Below are positions 1-8,289 of a stretch of DNA of 42,428 nucleotides, one piece after another (within the stretch, counting starts at the first letter, position 1; each line of letters starts with the position of its first letter). Both the position numbers and the translations under genes were made by a program. Under the pieces are notes generated by a model. That model worked only from the letters and a program-made list of their open reading frames with translations. It was not told the origin of the DNA and searched no databases. The DNA is from an uncultured Burkholderiales bacterium (GTDB taxonomy: Bacteria; Pseudomonadota; Gammaproteobacteria; Burkholderiales; Thiobacillaceae), in the NCBI GenBank assembly GCA_937949525.1, contig CALEDT010000004.1:1-42428 (forward strand), read 5' to 3'.

Positions 1-407
1 GCGCTGGATCATGAATTACAGACCGTCAGGCTAAGAAAACCGCCGGAGTTGCCGTCGATGAATCGGGAATCAGAAAATCGCCCCGGTATGGGCGAGTGTT
101 TCAGTCGGGTTCTCGCGGATCCCAAGTTTTGAAAGAGGCTCCAATGTAATAGGCGATGTGGAAATCAAGTGCATTGTTTCCGGCGGTCTCCAGAATGATG
201 TACTCGGAGCTCTCGCCAAGCGATTGAAGAGGAAGGTTGTTTGGGACAGACCACGATTGCCACCCTCCTCGAAGCCATGCGTCGGGTCCAGTTTCTGGTT
301 TGGGGAGGATATACAGCGGACCCCTGTTTGCTTGGCTGGGAGAGCATCAATCGTGGTCTGTCCCCTATTCCCCGTGTGTCCCCTATTCCCGCGTGTCCCC
401 TATTCCC
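1..407. other. Gene-poor debris region left of the heat-shock operon
   Basis: No convincing intact gene lies here. The plus frame open from base 1 to a stop at 130-132 gives 43 residues rich in codons rare in the rest of the window (AGA, CTA, TTA). It could be the tail of an acquired gene that begins outside the window, but I recognise no family. The remainder holds a 17-bp inverted repeat and three copies of a TGTCCCCTATTCCC unit, and it ends in the broken pseudouridine-synthase gene at 408-504. Short open frames across the repeats look like chance readings through repetitive DNA. The patch reads as eroded mobile or repeat DNA inserted upstream of grpE. Confidence 0.5.
243..364. repeat. 17-bp perfect inverted repeat pair, REP/RAYT-like
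   Basis: GGGACAGACCACGATTG at 243-259 is the exact reverse complement of CAATCGTGGTCTGTCCC at 348-364, with 88 bases between. The CGTGGTCTGTCCCC core resembles dispersed motifs I associate with REP-associated tyrosine transposase (RAYT) elements in proteobacteria; that link is from memory. No transposase gene is present, so this may be a non-autonomous unit or a relic. Confidence 0.6.
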
Positions 408-410
408 GCG
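359..410 (+). repeat. Three tandem copies of TGTCCCCTATTCCC
   Basis: The 14-base unit occurs at 359-372, 377-390 and 394-407, with periods of 18 and 17 bases. The first copy overlaps the right arm of the inverted repeat. The array ends where the pseudouridine-synthase remnant loses its reading frame, so it may mark the junction at which that gene was cut. Confidence 0.75.
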
Positions 411-504
411 CGCCCGGGCAGGGCCAGCAGGCCGGCTTGTCGAGCACCAGCAGGCAGTCGTCGACGAACAGCAGACGCAACGTGTCACCGGCGCCGTGGC
501 TCAT
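408..504 (-). pseudogene. Truncated 5' end of an RluA-family pseudouridine synthase gene
   Basis: Reading the minus strand from an ATG at 504 gives MSHGAGDTLRLLFVDDCLLV followed by LDKPA. This fits the start of RluA-family synthases, which have an 'L-Y-x-D-x-x-L/I-x-V-x-N/D-K-P-x-G-L-L' N-terminus. Directly after KPA the expected G-L-L-A-L-P-G-R continuation is found only in another frame, and the zero frame stops soon after. A small indel is therefore followed by loss of the rest of the gene at the TGTCCCCTATTCCC repeats. It was once a divergent neighbour of grpE. The assignment rests on about 30 residues. rluD at 21334 is a separate intact paralogue. Confidence 0.6.
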
Positions 505-507
505 GCT

Positions 508-535
508 CTTGAAAACCCCATGAACGTCCCCAGAA
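508..535 (+). promoter_or_regulatory. RpoH (sigma-32) heat-shock promoter of grpE-dnaK-dnaJ
   Basis: CTTGAAA at 508-514 matches the sigma-32 -35 consensus exactly. After a 13-base spacer, CCCCAGAA at 528-535 matches the -10 consensus CCCCATNT closely. Transcription would start near 542-545, about 20 bases before the grpE GTG and just upstream of its ribosome-binding site. No CIRCE (HrcA) inverted repeat is visible, so control is probably by RpoH alone. Confidence 0.75.
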
Positions 536-563
536 CAGTCCCGGTTATTTGGAGGACCATGAC

Positions 564-1130
564 GTGTCGGAGCATGCATTGAATCAGGAAAATCCGGAAG
601 TTGAACGGCAAGGTGGCGAGAACGCGCAGGCCGGCGGCAACGATGACGCCGGCACGGAGCGCATGCCCAGCCTGGAAGAGTTGTTGCGTCAGGCCGAACT
701 GAAGGCGCAGGAACATCACGATGCCTGGCTACGCGCCAAGGCGGAGACGGAGAACGCGCGCCGCCGCGCGCAGGAGGATATCGACAAGGCGCGCAAGTTT
801 GCGCTGGATCGGTTCGCCGCCGATCTGCTGCCGGTGAAAGACAGCCTGGAAGCGGCGCTGGCCACCGGCGACGAGGTCAGCGTGGAAAGCCTGAAGAGCG
901 GCGTGGAGCTGACGCTGAAGCAGTTGGTGAGCGTGTTCGAGAAGAACAACATCATTGAAATCAATCCGTTGAACGGTAAATTTGATCCTAATTATCACCA
1001 GGCCATCGGCATGGTCGACGGCGAGGGCGAGGCCAATACCGTGGCCAGTGTGCTGCAGAAAGGTTACGCGCTTCATGACCGCGTGGTGCGGCCGGCCCTG
1101 GTCATGGTGCGCAAGGGCTCCGGCTCTTGA
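564..1130 (+). CDS. grpE: GrpE, nucleotide exchange factor for DnaK
   Basis: GrpE is the cytoplasmic dimer that releases ADP from DnaK and resets the chaperone cycle. The 188-residue product has a disordered acidic N-terminus (about 1-40), a long charged helix expected to form the dimer coiled coil (about 40-90), and the C-terminal beta domain with the family motif around [15 protein letters not shown] and the ending [11 protein letters not shown] chose the GTG at 564 because GGAGGA at 551-556 sits 7 bases before it; an in-frame TTG at 549 lies inside or before that site. A sigma-32 promoter lies at 508-535. It is first in the operon, 59 bases before dnaK. Confidence 0.95.
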   Translation: MSEHALNQENPEVERQGGENAQAGGNDDAGTERMPSLEELLRQAELKAQEHHDAWLRAKAETENARRRAQEDIDKARKFALDRFAADLLPVKDSLEAALATGDEVSVESLKSGVELTLKQLVSVFEKNNIIEINPLNGKFDPNYHQAIGMVDGEGEANTVASVLQKGYALHDRVVRPALVMVRKGSGS

Positions 1131-1189
1131 AATCGGACACCCGAATCCCACTTGGCTGACAAGTTCAATTCATTCTGAGGAAGACAACA

Positions 1190-3109
1190 ATGAGCAAGAT
1201 CATCGGTATCGACCTGGGCACCACCAACTCCTGCGTGGCCATCATGGAGGGGGGCAAACCCAAGGTCATCGAGAACTCCGAGGGTGCCCGTACCACGCCA
1301 TCCATCGTCGCCTACACCGATGACGGCGAGATCCTGGTCGGTGCTCCGGCTAAGCGTCAGGCGGTCACCAACCCGAAGAACACGCTGTATGCCATCAAGC
1401 GTCTGATCGGCCGCCGCTACGAGGAAAAGGAAGTGCAGAAGGACATCGACCTGATGCCCTACAAGATCCTCAAGGCCGACAACGGCGATGCCTGGGTGGA
1501 AGTGCGCGGCGAGAAGAAGGCGCCGCCGCAGATCTCGGCCGAAGTGCTGCGCAAGATGAAGAAGACCGCCGAGGACTACCTGGGCGAGGAGGTCAAGGAA
1601 GCGGTGATCACCGTGCCCGCCTACTTCAACGACAGCCAGCGCCAGGCCACCAAGGATGCCGGCCGCATCGCCGGTCTGGAGGTCAAGCGCATCATCAACG
1701 AGCCCACTGCGGCGGCGCTGGCGTTCGGCATGGACAAGCAGGAAGGCGACCGCAAGATCGCGGTCTATGACCTGGGCGGCGGTACGTTCGACATCTCCAT
1801 CATCGAAATCGCCGAGATCGACGGCGAGCACCAGTTCGAGGTGCTGTCCACCAATGGCGACACCTTCCTGGGCGGCGAGGATTTCGATCAGCGTCTGATC
1901 GACTACATCATCGAGGAATTCAAGAAAGAGCAGGGCGTCGACCTGAAGAAGGACGTGCTGGCGCTGCAACGCCTGAAGGAAGCGGCCGAGAAGGCGAAGA
2001 TCGAGCTGTCCTCCAGCACGCAGACCGAGATCAACCTGCCCTACATCACGGCGGACGCGTCGGGGCCGAAGCACCTGGTCATGAAGATCACCCGCGCCAA
2101 GTTCGAGAGCCTGGTGGAGGATCTGATCCAGCGCACCATCGAGCCGTGCAGGATCGCCATCAAGGACGCCGGTGTGAAGGTGTCCGACATCTCCGACGTG
2201 ATCCTGGTCGGCGGCATGACGCGCATGCCCAAGGTGCAGGAACTGGTCAAGGAGTTCTTCGGCAAGGATCCGCGTAAGGACGTCAACCCCGACGAGGCGG
2301 TGGCGGTGGGTGCGGCCATCCAGGGCGGCGTGCTGCGCGGCGACGTGAAGGACGTGCTGTTGCTGGACGTCACGCCGTTGTCGCTGGGTATCGAGACCCT
2401 CGGCGGCGTGATGACCAAGCTGATCCCCAAGAACACCACCATCCCCACCCGCGCCAACCAGGTGTTCTCCACCGCGGACGACAACCAGACCGCGGTGACC
2501 ATCCACGTGCTGCAAGGCGAGCGCGAGATGGCCAGTGGCAACAAGAGCCTGGGCCAGTTCAATCTGACCGACATTCCGCCGGCGCCCCGCGGAATGCCGC
2601 AGATCGAGGTGACGTTCGACATCGATGCCAACGGCATCCTGCACGTCTCGGCCAAGGACAAGGGTACCGGCAAGGAAGCCAAGATCACCATCAAGGCCAA
2701 CTCCGGTCTGTCCGAGGAAGAGATCAAGAAGATGGTTGCCGATGCCGAAGCCAACGCCGCCGAGGACCACAAGGCGTTCGAACTGGCCACCGCGCGCAAC
2801 CAGGCCGACAGCATGGTGCATTCGGTGAGGAAGGCGCTGAAGGACTACGGCGACAAGGTCGGCGCCGACGAGAAGGCGAAGATCGAGGCCGCCATCGCCG
2901 CCACCGAGGCGGCCATCAAGTCCGGCGACAAAGCCGACATCGAGGCCAAGACCCAGACCTTGGCGGAAGCCAGCCACAAGCTGGCCGAGCAGATGTACCA
3001 GAAGGAACAGCAGTCAGCCCAGGGCAGTGGCGGCGACCAGGGCGGTTCGTCGGCGCGCAAGGAGGATGACGTGGTCGATGCCGAGTTCGAGGAAGTGAAG
3101 GACAAGTGA
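1190..3109 (+). CDS. dnaK: DnaK, Hsp70 chaperone
   Basis: DnaK is the ATP-dependent Hsp70 that folds and disaggregates cytoplasmic proteins with DnaJ and GrpE. The 639-residue length is typical for gammaproteobacteria. The ATPase domain shows the phosphate-binding DLGTTNSC at residues 8-15, then [12 protein letters not shown] and the VGGMTRMP segment. The hydrophobic interdomain linker ([14 protein letters not shown]) precedes the substrate-binding beta domain and helical lid. The C-terminus has the conserved EEVxDK-type tail (EFEEVKDK), used by partner proteins. The ATG at 1190 follows GAGGAAG about 8 bases upstream. It is the middle gene of the heat-shock operon. Confidence 0.99.
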   Translation: MSKIIGIDLGTTNSCVAIMEGGKPKVIENSEGARTTPSIVAYTDDGEILVGAPAKRQAVTNPKNTLYAIKRLIGRRYEEKEVQKDIDLMPYKILKADNGDAWVEVRGEKKAPPQISAEVLRKMKKTAEDYLGEEVKEAVITVPAYFNDSQRQATKDAGRIAGLEVKRIINEPTAAALAFGMDKQEGDRKIAVYDLGGGTFDISIIEIAEIDGEHQFEVLSTNGDTFLGGEDFDQRLIDYIIEEFKKEQGVDLKKDVLALQRLKEAAEKAKIELSSSTQTEINLPYITADASGPKHLVMKITRAKFESLVEDLIQRTIEPCRIAIKDAGVKVSDISDVILVGGMTRMPKVQELVKEFFGKDPRKDVNPDEAVAVGAAIQGGVLRGDVKDVLLLDVTPLSLGIETLGGVMTKLIPKNTTIPTRANQVFSTADDNQTAVTIHVLQGEREMASGNKSLGQFNLTDIPPAPRGMPQIEVTFDIDANGILHVSAKDKGTGKEAKITIKANSGLSEEEIKKMVADAEANAAEDHKAFELATARNQADSMVHSVRKALKDYGDKVGADEKAKIEAAIAATEAAIKSGDKADIEAKTQTLAEASHKLAEQMYQKEQQSAQGSGGDQGGSSARKEDDVVDAEFEEVKDK

Positions 3110-3140
3110 GACAGCGGGTAGCGGGTGGCGGATGGCGCGT

Positions 3141-3178
3141 AACCGGTCATCCGCGCCTGCGGCGCGCGCATGACGGTT
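3141..3178 (+). other. Long hairpin between dnaK and dnaJ
   Basis: AACC/GGTT (3141-3144 with 3175-3178), GTCAT/ATGAC (3146-3150 with 3170-3174) and CGCGC/GCGCG (3152-3156 with 3164-3168) form one stem of about 14 pairs, with a bulged G at 3145, one C-C mismatch and a 7-base loop. No U-run follows, so it is not a standard terminator. It may stabilise dnaK mRNA or reduce dnaJ expression, but only the structure is seen. Confidence 0.5.
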
Positions 3179-3206
3179 CCTGCCACCATCCCCATACCCC
3201 CCGCTC

Positions 3207-4328
3207 ATGAATAAACGCGATTACTACGAGGTGCTCGGCGTCTCCCGCAGTGCCTCGGAAGACGATATCAAGAAAGCCTTCAAGAAGCTGGCCATGAAAC
3301 ATCACCCGGACCGCAACCCGGGTGACAAGACGGCCGAAGAGAAATTCAAGGAGGCCAAGGAGGCCTACGAGGTCCTGAGCGACGCAGGCAAACGCTCGGC
3401 GTATGACCAGTTCGGGCATGCCGGGGTCGATCCGTCCATGCGCGGTGCGGCCGGCGGGCCGGGCGGTTTCCGCGATTTCGCCGACGCCTTCTCCGACATC
3501 TTCGGCGACGTGTTCGGCGGTGGCGGCCGGCGCTCCAACGTCTATCGCGGCGCCGACCTGCGCTACAACCTGGAGATATCGCTGGAAGAGGCCGCGCGCG
3601 GCACCGAAACCAGGATCCGCGTGCCGGTGCTGACCGAATGCGAGCATTGTCACGGCACCGGTGCCAAGCCGGGAACCAGCCCGACGACCTGTCCGACCTG
3701 CGGCGGGCACGGCCAGGTGCGCATGCAGCAGGGCTTCTTCTCTATCCAGCAGACCTGTCCGCGCTGTCACGGCAGCGGGCGGGTCATCGGCGACCCCTGC
3801 ACCTACTGTCATGGCGAGGGCCGCGTCAAGAAGCACAAGACCCTGTCGGTGCGCATTCCCGCCGGCGTCGACGAGGGTGACCGCATCCGTCTGTCTGGCG
3901 AGGGCGAGGCCGGCATCAACGGCGGCCCGCCGGGCGATCTGTATGTGCAGATCCACCTCAAGGCGCACCCGGTATTCCAGCGCGATCACGACGACCTGCA
4001 TTGTGAACTGCCGATCTCCTTCGCCACCGCCGCATTGGGTGGCGAAATCCAGATCCCCACGCTGGATGGCCATGCCGCCATCAAGATTCCGCCGGAAACG
4101 CAGAGCGGCAAGGTATTCCGCCTGCGCGGCAAAGGCATCAAGGGTGTGCGCAGCCAGCATCCGGGCGATCTGATGGCACACGTGGTGGTCGAGACACCGG
4201 TGAACCTGACCGAGCGGCAGAAGGAACTGCTGCGCGAATTCGAATCCTGCTGCACCGAACACCACGGCAAGCACAACCCGCGCGCCAAGTCGTTCATGGA
4301 CAAGGTCAAGGAGTTCTTCGCGCAGTAG
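3207..4328 (+). CDS. dnaJ: DnaJ, Hsp40 co-chaperone
   Basis: DnaJ delivers unfolded clients to DnaK and stimulates its ATPase. The 373-residue protein is a full type I DnaJ. It has a J domain with HPD at residues 33-35, a Gly/Phe-rich segment (about 75-115), and a zinc region with four CxxCxGxG repeats ([32 protein letters not shown], about residues 145-205). Two C-terminal beta domains follow. It lies 97 bases after dnaK, the largest gap in this operon and occupied by a strong hairpin, so its level could be set separately from that of dnaK. Confidence 0.99.
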   Translation: MNKRDYYEVLGVSRSASEDDIKKAFKKLAMKHHPDRNPGDKTAEEKFKEAKEAYEVLSDAGKRSAYDQFGHAGVDPSMRGAAGGPGGFRDFADAFSDIFGDVFGGGGRRSNVYRGADLRYNLEISLEEAARGTETRIRVPVLTECEHCHGTGAKPGTSPTTCPTCGGHGQVRMQQGFFSIQQTCPRCHGSGRVIGDPCTYCHGEGRVKKHKTLSVRIPAGVDEGDRIRLSGEGEAGINGGPPGDLYVQIHLKAHPVFQRDHDDLHCELPISFATAALGGEIQIPTLDGHAAIKIPPETQSGKVFRLRGKGIKGVRSQHPGDLMAHVVVETPVNLTERQKELLREFESCCTEHHGKHNPRAKSFMDKVKEFFAQ

Positions 4329-4534
4329 GGCGGAGGACACGGGGCCGTGCGGCGGGCGCTCATGCCGCGATGGCCGCCGTGAAGCGCGTAGGGCGCGCCG
4401 GCAGCGTGGAGGCCGGCGACACAGTCGAGTGTCGGGCCGGACGAAGCTCGGGCGGCCAGGGTCACGGGCCTGGCGGCATCGGCTGCGTCAATCCGCCCTA
4501 AAATGCCTGTACCTTTTCTGCGCGGGGCATATCC

Positions 4535-5665
4535 ATGGCCAGGCTCGTCGAGATCGTCACACCGCAGTTGTCCGAATCCGTTCAGTCCGCTTCCCTGCTG
4601 GCGTGGCGCAAGCAGGCCGGCGAGGCGGTCGAGCGCGACGAGGTCGTGGCGGATCTGGAAACGGACAAGGTGATACTGGAGGTGAGTGCGCCGGCCAGCG
4701 GCGTGCTCGCGGAAATTCGCGTGCCCGCCGGTGGCGAGGCCAGGGCGGGCGAGGTGTTGGCGGTGATCGACGCCGGCACGGTCGTGACGCCGGCGCAGCC
4801 GGCCCAAGTGGCGACGGCGCCGACACCGGAGGAGGAACCATCGCAGCGCACCCATTCCGCCACCACCACGGTGTTGCCGCCATCCCGGCGCCGCGCCGGT
4901 CGGGTCGGTGCGGCCGAGCCGGCACCGGTATGTCCGCCTTGCCCACCCTGCGACGCGGCGCATCCCCGTACCGACCGGCGCGTGCCGATGAGCCGTCTGC
5001 GCCTGCGTATCGCCGAACGGCTGAAGGAGGCGCAGAACACCGCGGCGATGCTGACCACGTTCAACGAGATCGACATGCATCCGGTGATGGAACTGCGCAA
5101 GCGCTATCAGGAACGCTTCCAGAAGGAGCATGGCGTCAAGCTGGGCTTCATGTCGTTCTTCGTCAAAGCGGCGTGCCAGGCGCTGAAGGCGTACCCGCTG
5201 GTCAACGCATCGATCGACGGGCGCGACATCGTGCATCACGATTACTACGACATCGGTGTCGCGGTCAGCTCGGAGCGGGGCCTGGTGGTGCCCATTCTGC
5301 GCGACGCGGATCGCATGTCGTTCGCCGAGATCGAGCAACGCATCGGCGATTTCGCCCGGCGCGCCAACACGCTGGAGTTGAGGCTGGAAGAGATGGAGGG
5401 CGGTACGTTCACGATCTCCAATGGCGGCGTGTTCGGCTCGCTTCTGTCCACGCCCATCCTCAATCCGCCGCAATCCGGCGTGCTGGGGCTGCATCGCATC
5501 CAGGACCGGCCGGTGGCCGAGGACGGTCAGGTGGTGATCCGGCCGATGATGTACGTCGCGCTGTCTTATGACCACCGGCTCGTGGATGGGCGCGAGGCGG
5601 TCAGCTTTCTGCGCGTGATCAAGGACGGCCTGGAGGATCCGGCCCGCCTGCTGCTGGAGTTGTGA
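4535..5665 (+). CDS. sucB: SucB-type dihydrolipoyl succinyltransferase lacking the E3-binding domain
   Basis: The E2 component of 2-oxoglutarate dehydrogenase moves the succinyl group from E1 to CoA through a swinging lipoyl arm. Residues 1-75 are a biotinyl/lipoyl domain with the modified lysine in ETDKVILEV (Lys45). Residues 150-376 are a full catalytic domain that closely follows E. coli SucB and ends [11 protein letters not shown], with catalytic His347 and Asp351. Between them, where a peripheral-subunit-binding domain of about 35-40 residues is expected, only a Pro/Ala/Arg-rich linker with CPPCPPC is present. The protein is 376 residues against about 405 in E. coli. No sucA or lpd is adjacent, which is unusual. 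A TAAAAT at 4499-4504 could be its -10 box. Succinyl rather than acetyl specificity is inferred from similarity. Confidence 0.85.
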   Translation: MARLVEIVTPQLSESVQSASLLAWRKQAGEAVERDEVVADLETDKVILEVSAPASGVLAEIRVPAGGEARAGEVLAVIDAGTVVTPAQPAQVATAPTPEEEPSQRTHSATTTVLPPSRRRAGRVGAAEPAPVCPPCPPCDAAHPRTDRRVPMSRLRLRIAERLKEAQNTAAMLTTFNEIDMHPVMELRKRYQERFQKEHGVKLGFMSFFVKAACQALKAYPLVNASIDGRDIVHHDYYDIGVAVSSERGLVVPILRDADRMSFAEIEQRIGDFARRANTLELRLEEMEGGTFTISNGGVFGSLLSTPILNPPQSGVLGLHRIQDRPVAEDGQVVIRPMMYVALSYDHRLVDGREAVSFLRVIKDGLEDPARLLLEL

Positions 5666-5676
5666 GCGTCGGGCAG

Positions 5677-5719
5677 GACGGGCGGGGCAGCACGCCCGTC
5701 GCGGGCCTGGACCCAGGCC
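5677..5719. terminator. Two tandem hairpins between convergent genes
   Basis: GACGGGCG (5677-5684) pairs perfectly with CGCCCGTC (5693-5700) over an 8-base loop. GGCCTG-GACC-CAGGCC (5704-5719) forms a second stem. They lie between the stop of the SucB-type gene and the stop of the convergent gene at 5745, where a shared terminator would be expected. Neither has a clear U-run, so termination is inferred from position and structure. Confidence 0.35.
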
Positions 5720-5744
5720 GGGTACGTCGCGACGGCGTCCGCAG

Positions 5745-6278
5745 TTACAGCCGCGGCGTGGGATAGCAAAGGTTGTTGACGTCGAACGACAGGCTCATCT
5801 GCTCGCCCGTCGGCAGCGTGATGTACTTGACCCCGACGAACTCGGCGTTGTCGCGCCAGAACATGGCAAACACCGCTTTCTCGCCATTGCTGACCACATG
5901 GATGTTGGAATAGACCCGCGCCGGCTGGCCGAACTTCTGCATGTGGTTGTTCACGGCGATGATCAGCGCTTTCAACGAGGGCCGCACGTCCTGTTCGAAG
6001 CCGACCAGCTTGCCCTTGCAGAAGCGAAACTGGTAGCGGCGGGCGATGGCCGGGTCGTTGTCATAGGCCAGGATCACGTCGTCGGACGGTTCGACCACGC
6101 GGTCGAAGTTCCAGTTGGCCAGCAGTTGCATCTTGACCTCGGGCTGCGCCATGCCGCTCTTGAACTCGGCCACTTCGAAGGCGTGGACGGCGCCGGCGAC
6201 GAACAGCGCAAGGCCGAGCGACAGGGGGGCAGCCAGCCGTAGCGGCCTACGTGCGGGGGATTTCACCGGCAGGGGCAT
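5745..6278 (-). CDS. Exported protein of unknown function
   Basis: The family is not recognised. From the ATG at 6278 the product has 177 residues and begins with a signal peptide: a basic n-region (KSPARRPLR), a hydrophobic core (LAAPLSLGLALFVAGAV) and an Ala-x-Ala-like site at VHA before FEVAEF. The mature part is about 140 residues, mixed alpha/beta in character, with two cysteines (in RFCKGKL and NNLCYP) that could form a disulfide. An upstream in-frame ATG at 6323 would add 15 residues before the signal peptide; neither start has a strong ribosome-binding site. It is transcribed towards the SucB-type gene and has no operon partner. Confidence 0.7.
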   Translation of the reverse strand: MPLPVKSPARRPLRLAAPLSLGLALFVAGAVHAFEVAEFKSGMAQPEVKMQLLANWNFDRVVEPSDDVILAYDNDPAIARRYQFRFCKGKLVGFEQDVRPSLKALIIAVNNHMQKFGQPARVYSNIHVVSNGEKAVFAMFWRDNAEFVGVKYITLPTGEQMSLSFDVNNLCYPTPRL

Positions 6279-6392
6279 GCGATGGGGTAGCGCGAACAGG
6301 CAGGCGCCATGATAGCGGAACATGGCCGGCCGGGCCCCCGATGCATGCAAGGCCGTACCGCCAGAGTCCGCGCACGTTCGCGGCCTGGCGGG

Positions 6393-6556
6393 TCGTCATT
6401 GCGCGTGCGGTGCGGCAATTCAAGCGGGTTGCGCGGGGGCGGCGGTTGAAGCTGGATTGCTGCGTCGCTGCGTGCCTCGCAATGACGATGCGCAGGCTCG
6501 ACCACCATGGTGATCCGGGCTGGATTGCCGCGTCGCTGCGAGCTGCGCAATGACGA
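6393..6556. repeat. Cluster of three dispersed-repeat copies
   Basis: Two direct copies of a 38-base unit lie at 6451-6488 and 6519-6556. Both begin GCTGGATTGC and end CGCAATGACGA, with CGTCGCTGCG inside. A shorter inverted and more diverged copy lies at 6393-6424 (GTCATTGCGC...CGGCAATTCAAGC). The type is familiar from intergenic regions of many proteobacteria ('GTCATTGCGAGG...CAGCGACG'). The region 6279-6567 holds no gene apart from these repeats. Opposed copies could fold into a large hairpin and limit readthrough from the chemotaxis gene that ends at 6568. Confidence 0.75.
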
Positions 6557-6567
6557 CGCGGGTTGGG

Positions 6568-8196
6568 TCAGCAGCGAAAGCGCGACACCGTGCCATGCAG
6601 TTCGTCGGCGAGTTGCTGCATTCGGCGCATGGTCTCGTCCGACTGTTCGATGGCGTGCTCGGTGCCGTGGGCGAGGTCGGCCAGGCGCTCCACGTTGCGC
6701 GAGATCTGGCTGCTGGCCAGCGATTGCTCGCGCATCGAACCGCTGATCTCGTCGATGCCGCGGCGCGCGTCCAGCACGGCGCTGTGCGCCTGTTCGACGA
6801 TGCCGGTCACTTCATGGCTGCGGCGCGCGCCTTCCTCCAGCGCGGTCTCCCCCTGGCGGATGGCCGATTCCACCTGCGTGGACTGCGACTTCAGCGTGGC
6901 CGTGACCTTGGTGATCTCGTTGGCGTACTCGGCGGTCTTCTCGGCCAACTTACGCACCTCGTCGGCGACCACGGCGAACCCGCGCCCCTGCTCACCGGCA
7001 CGCGCCGCCTCGATCGCCGCGTTGAGCGCCAGCAGGTTGATCTGCTCGGCGATGTCCTTCACGTGCTGGGTGGCGCCGACGATGCTCTGCGTGCTTTCCA
7101 GGAACTGACCGACCGAGCTGGCCATGCCTTTCACCGCGTTCTGCACACTGCCCATGGCCTCGCCCAACTGGTTCATGCGCGCCAGGCCCTGATCCGAGTA
7201 TTCGGCGCTGCGCTCCGAGACTTCCTTGACCCGCACGGCATTGTCGGCCACCGAGGAGATGCTGGCGGTCATCTGTTCCACCGCCGCGGCGGTCGAGGTG
7301 ACCGCGCCGGACTGGTCGGAACTGGCCGCGCGCAGGCTGCCGGAGGTACGCGCGAGTTGGTCGGACAACTGGTGCAACTGGTTGGCGTTCTGCTTGATGC
7401 CGCGCACCATGGTCTGCATGCCTTCGACGAACTGGTTGAACGCCGCCGAGATACGGCACAGTTCGTTGTTGCCCTGCACGTGCAGGCGGGCCGTCAGATC
7501 GCTTTCACCGGCGGCCAGCGCTTCGATGGAAGCACCCAGCAGATTCAGTTGAGTCAGGATGTTGGTGACGATGGCCAGCGCAATGCCCAGCCCCACCAGC
7601 ACCGCCACCGCCGTCAAGATCAGGGAGATGCGCTGCGCGTTGGCGGTGCTGGCCTGCATGGCGGCCTCGCTGGCTTCGATGGTTTCCTTTTGGGCCTTGA
7701 TCAGATCCAGCAAGCCCTGGCGCATTTCCCGCCAGACCGGGGTTTCGCTCTTGTTCAGCAGTTCCACCGCGGCGTCCAGGTCGCCCGCGCGCACCAGCGA
7801 CTGTATCTGCTGTTGCAGGCCGGTCTGACGCGTGCGCGCCTCGGCGACCTTGGCCAACGTCTCGGCCCCGCCCGTATCCGCGCCGAGCAGGGTGCGCGTT
7901 TCTGCCAGTAGCGTGTCCATGGTGCCCGCGGCCTTGTCGAAGTTCTCGTAGGCTTTGGGATTGGCCGGATCGAGGATGATGTTGCGCAGCGCCTGGCCCA
8001 TCTGTAAGCCGTTGGCGTACAGCTCGGTATAGTTCAACAGCACGCGCTGGTCCTGAGTGATGAAGTGAGTGAACTCGGTCTTGGCGCGGTTCAGCGCCTG
8101 GTAGGACACCACGGTGGAGACGAGGAACAGGGCAGTGACCGCCGACAGCAGAATGATGAGTTGGGTGCGAACGCGGTAGTTGCGCAGGTTGATCAT
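6568..8196 (-). CDS. Methyl-accepting chemotaxis protein
   Basis: This inner-membrane receptor passes a ligand or redox signal to CheW/CheA. The 542-residue protein has a first transmembrane helix at about 9-32 and a periplasmic sensing region of about 150 residues predicted to be a four-helix bundle. A second helix follows (about 186-210, [18 protein letters not shown]), then a HAMP linker and a long cytoplasmic coiled coil. The signalling tip is conserved ([21 protein letters not shown], then [12 protein letters not shown]). There is no C-terminal NWETF-type CheR docking peptide; it ends VSRFRC. The ATG at 8196 follows GAGGAAC. The ligand cannot be told from sequence. No che or flagellar genes are nearby, so it is an orphan receptor, 93 bases downstream of the 5-oxoprolinase gene. 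Confidence 0.93.
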   Translation of the reverse strand: MINLRNYRVRTQLIILLSAVTALFLVSTVVSYQALNRAKTEFTHFITQDQRVLLNYTELYANGLQMGQALRNIILDPANPKAYENFDKAAGTMDTLLAETRTLLGADTGGAETLAKVAEARTRQTGLQQQIQSLVRAGDLDAAVELLNKSETPVWREMRQGLLDLIKAQKETIEASEAAMQASTANAQRISLILTAVAVLVGLGIALAIVTNILTQLNLLGASIEALAAGESDLTARLHVQGNNELCRISAAFNQFVEGMQTMVRGIKQNANQLHQLSDQLARTSGSLRAASSDQSGAVTSTAAAVEQMTASISSVADNAVRVKEVSERSAEYSDQGLARMNQLGEAMGSVQNAVKGMASSVGQFLESTQSIVGATQHVKDIAEQINLLALNAAIEAARAGEQGRGFAVVADEVRKLAEKTAEYANEITKVTATLKSQSTQVESAIRQGETALEEGARRSHEVTGIVEQAHSAVLDARRGIDEISGSMREQSLASSQISRNVERLADLAHGTEHAIEQSDETMRRMQQLADELHGTVSRFRC

Positions 8197-8289
8197 GATG
8201 TTCCTCGTGACCTCGATGGACTGTGTGGCGGCTTTGGCCAGCGCATTGCGCGAACCATGACCGCACCAGGGTTAACGGCGAAATGGGGA

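Noticed and set aside
508-522. CTTGAAA directly followed by CCCCAT as a sigma-32 promoter
   Set aside because: Almost no spacer is left between the boxes; the next CCCCAGAA at 528 gives the correct 13-base spacing.
158-523. 121-residue open frame left of grpE
   Set aside because: It reads through the inverted and tandem repeats, has no family signature, and its 3' half is antisense to the pseudouridine-synthase remnant.
1073-2977. 634-residue open frame antisense to dnaK
   Set aside because: It mirrors dnaK codon structure in GC-rich DNA, has low-complexity His/Asp/Leu-rich content and no family motif.
6550-7911. 453-residue open frame antisense to the chemotaxis receptor
   Set aside because: It overlaps the strongly conserved signalling domain and has no motif of its own.
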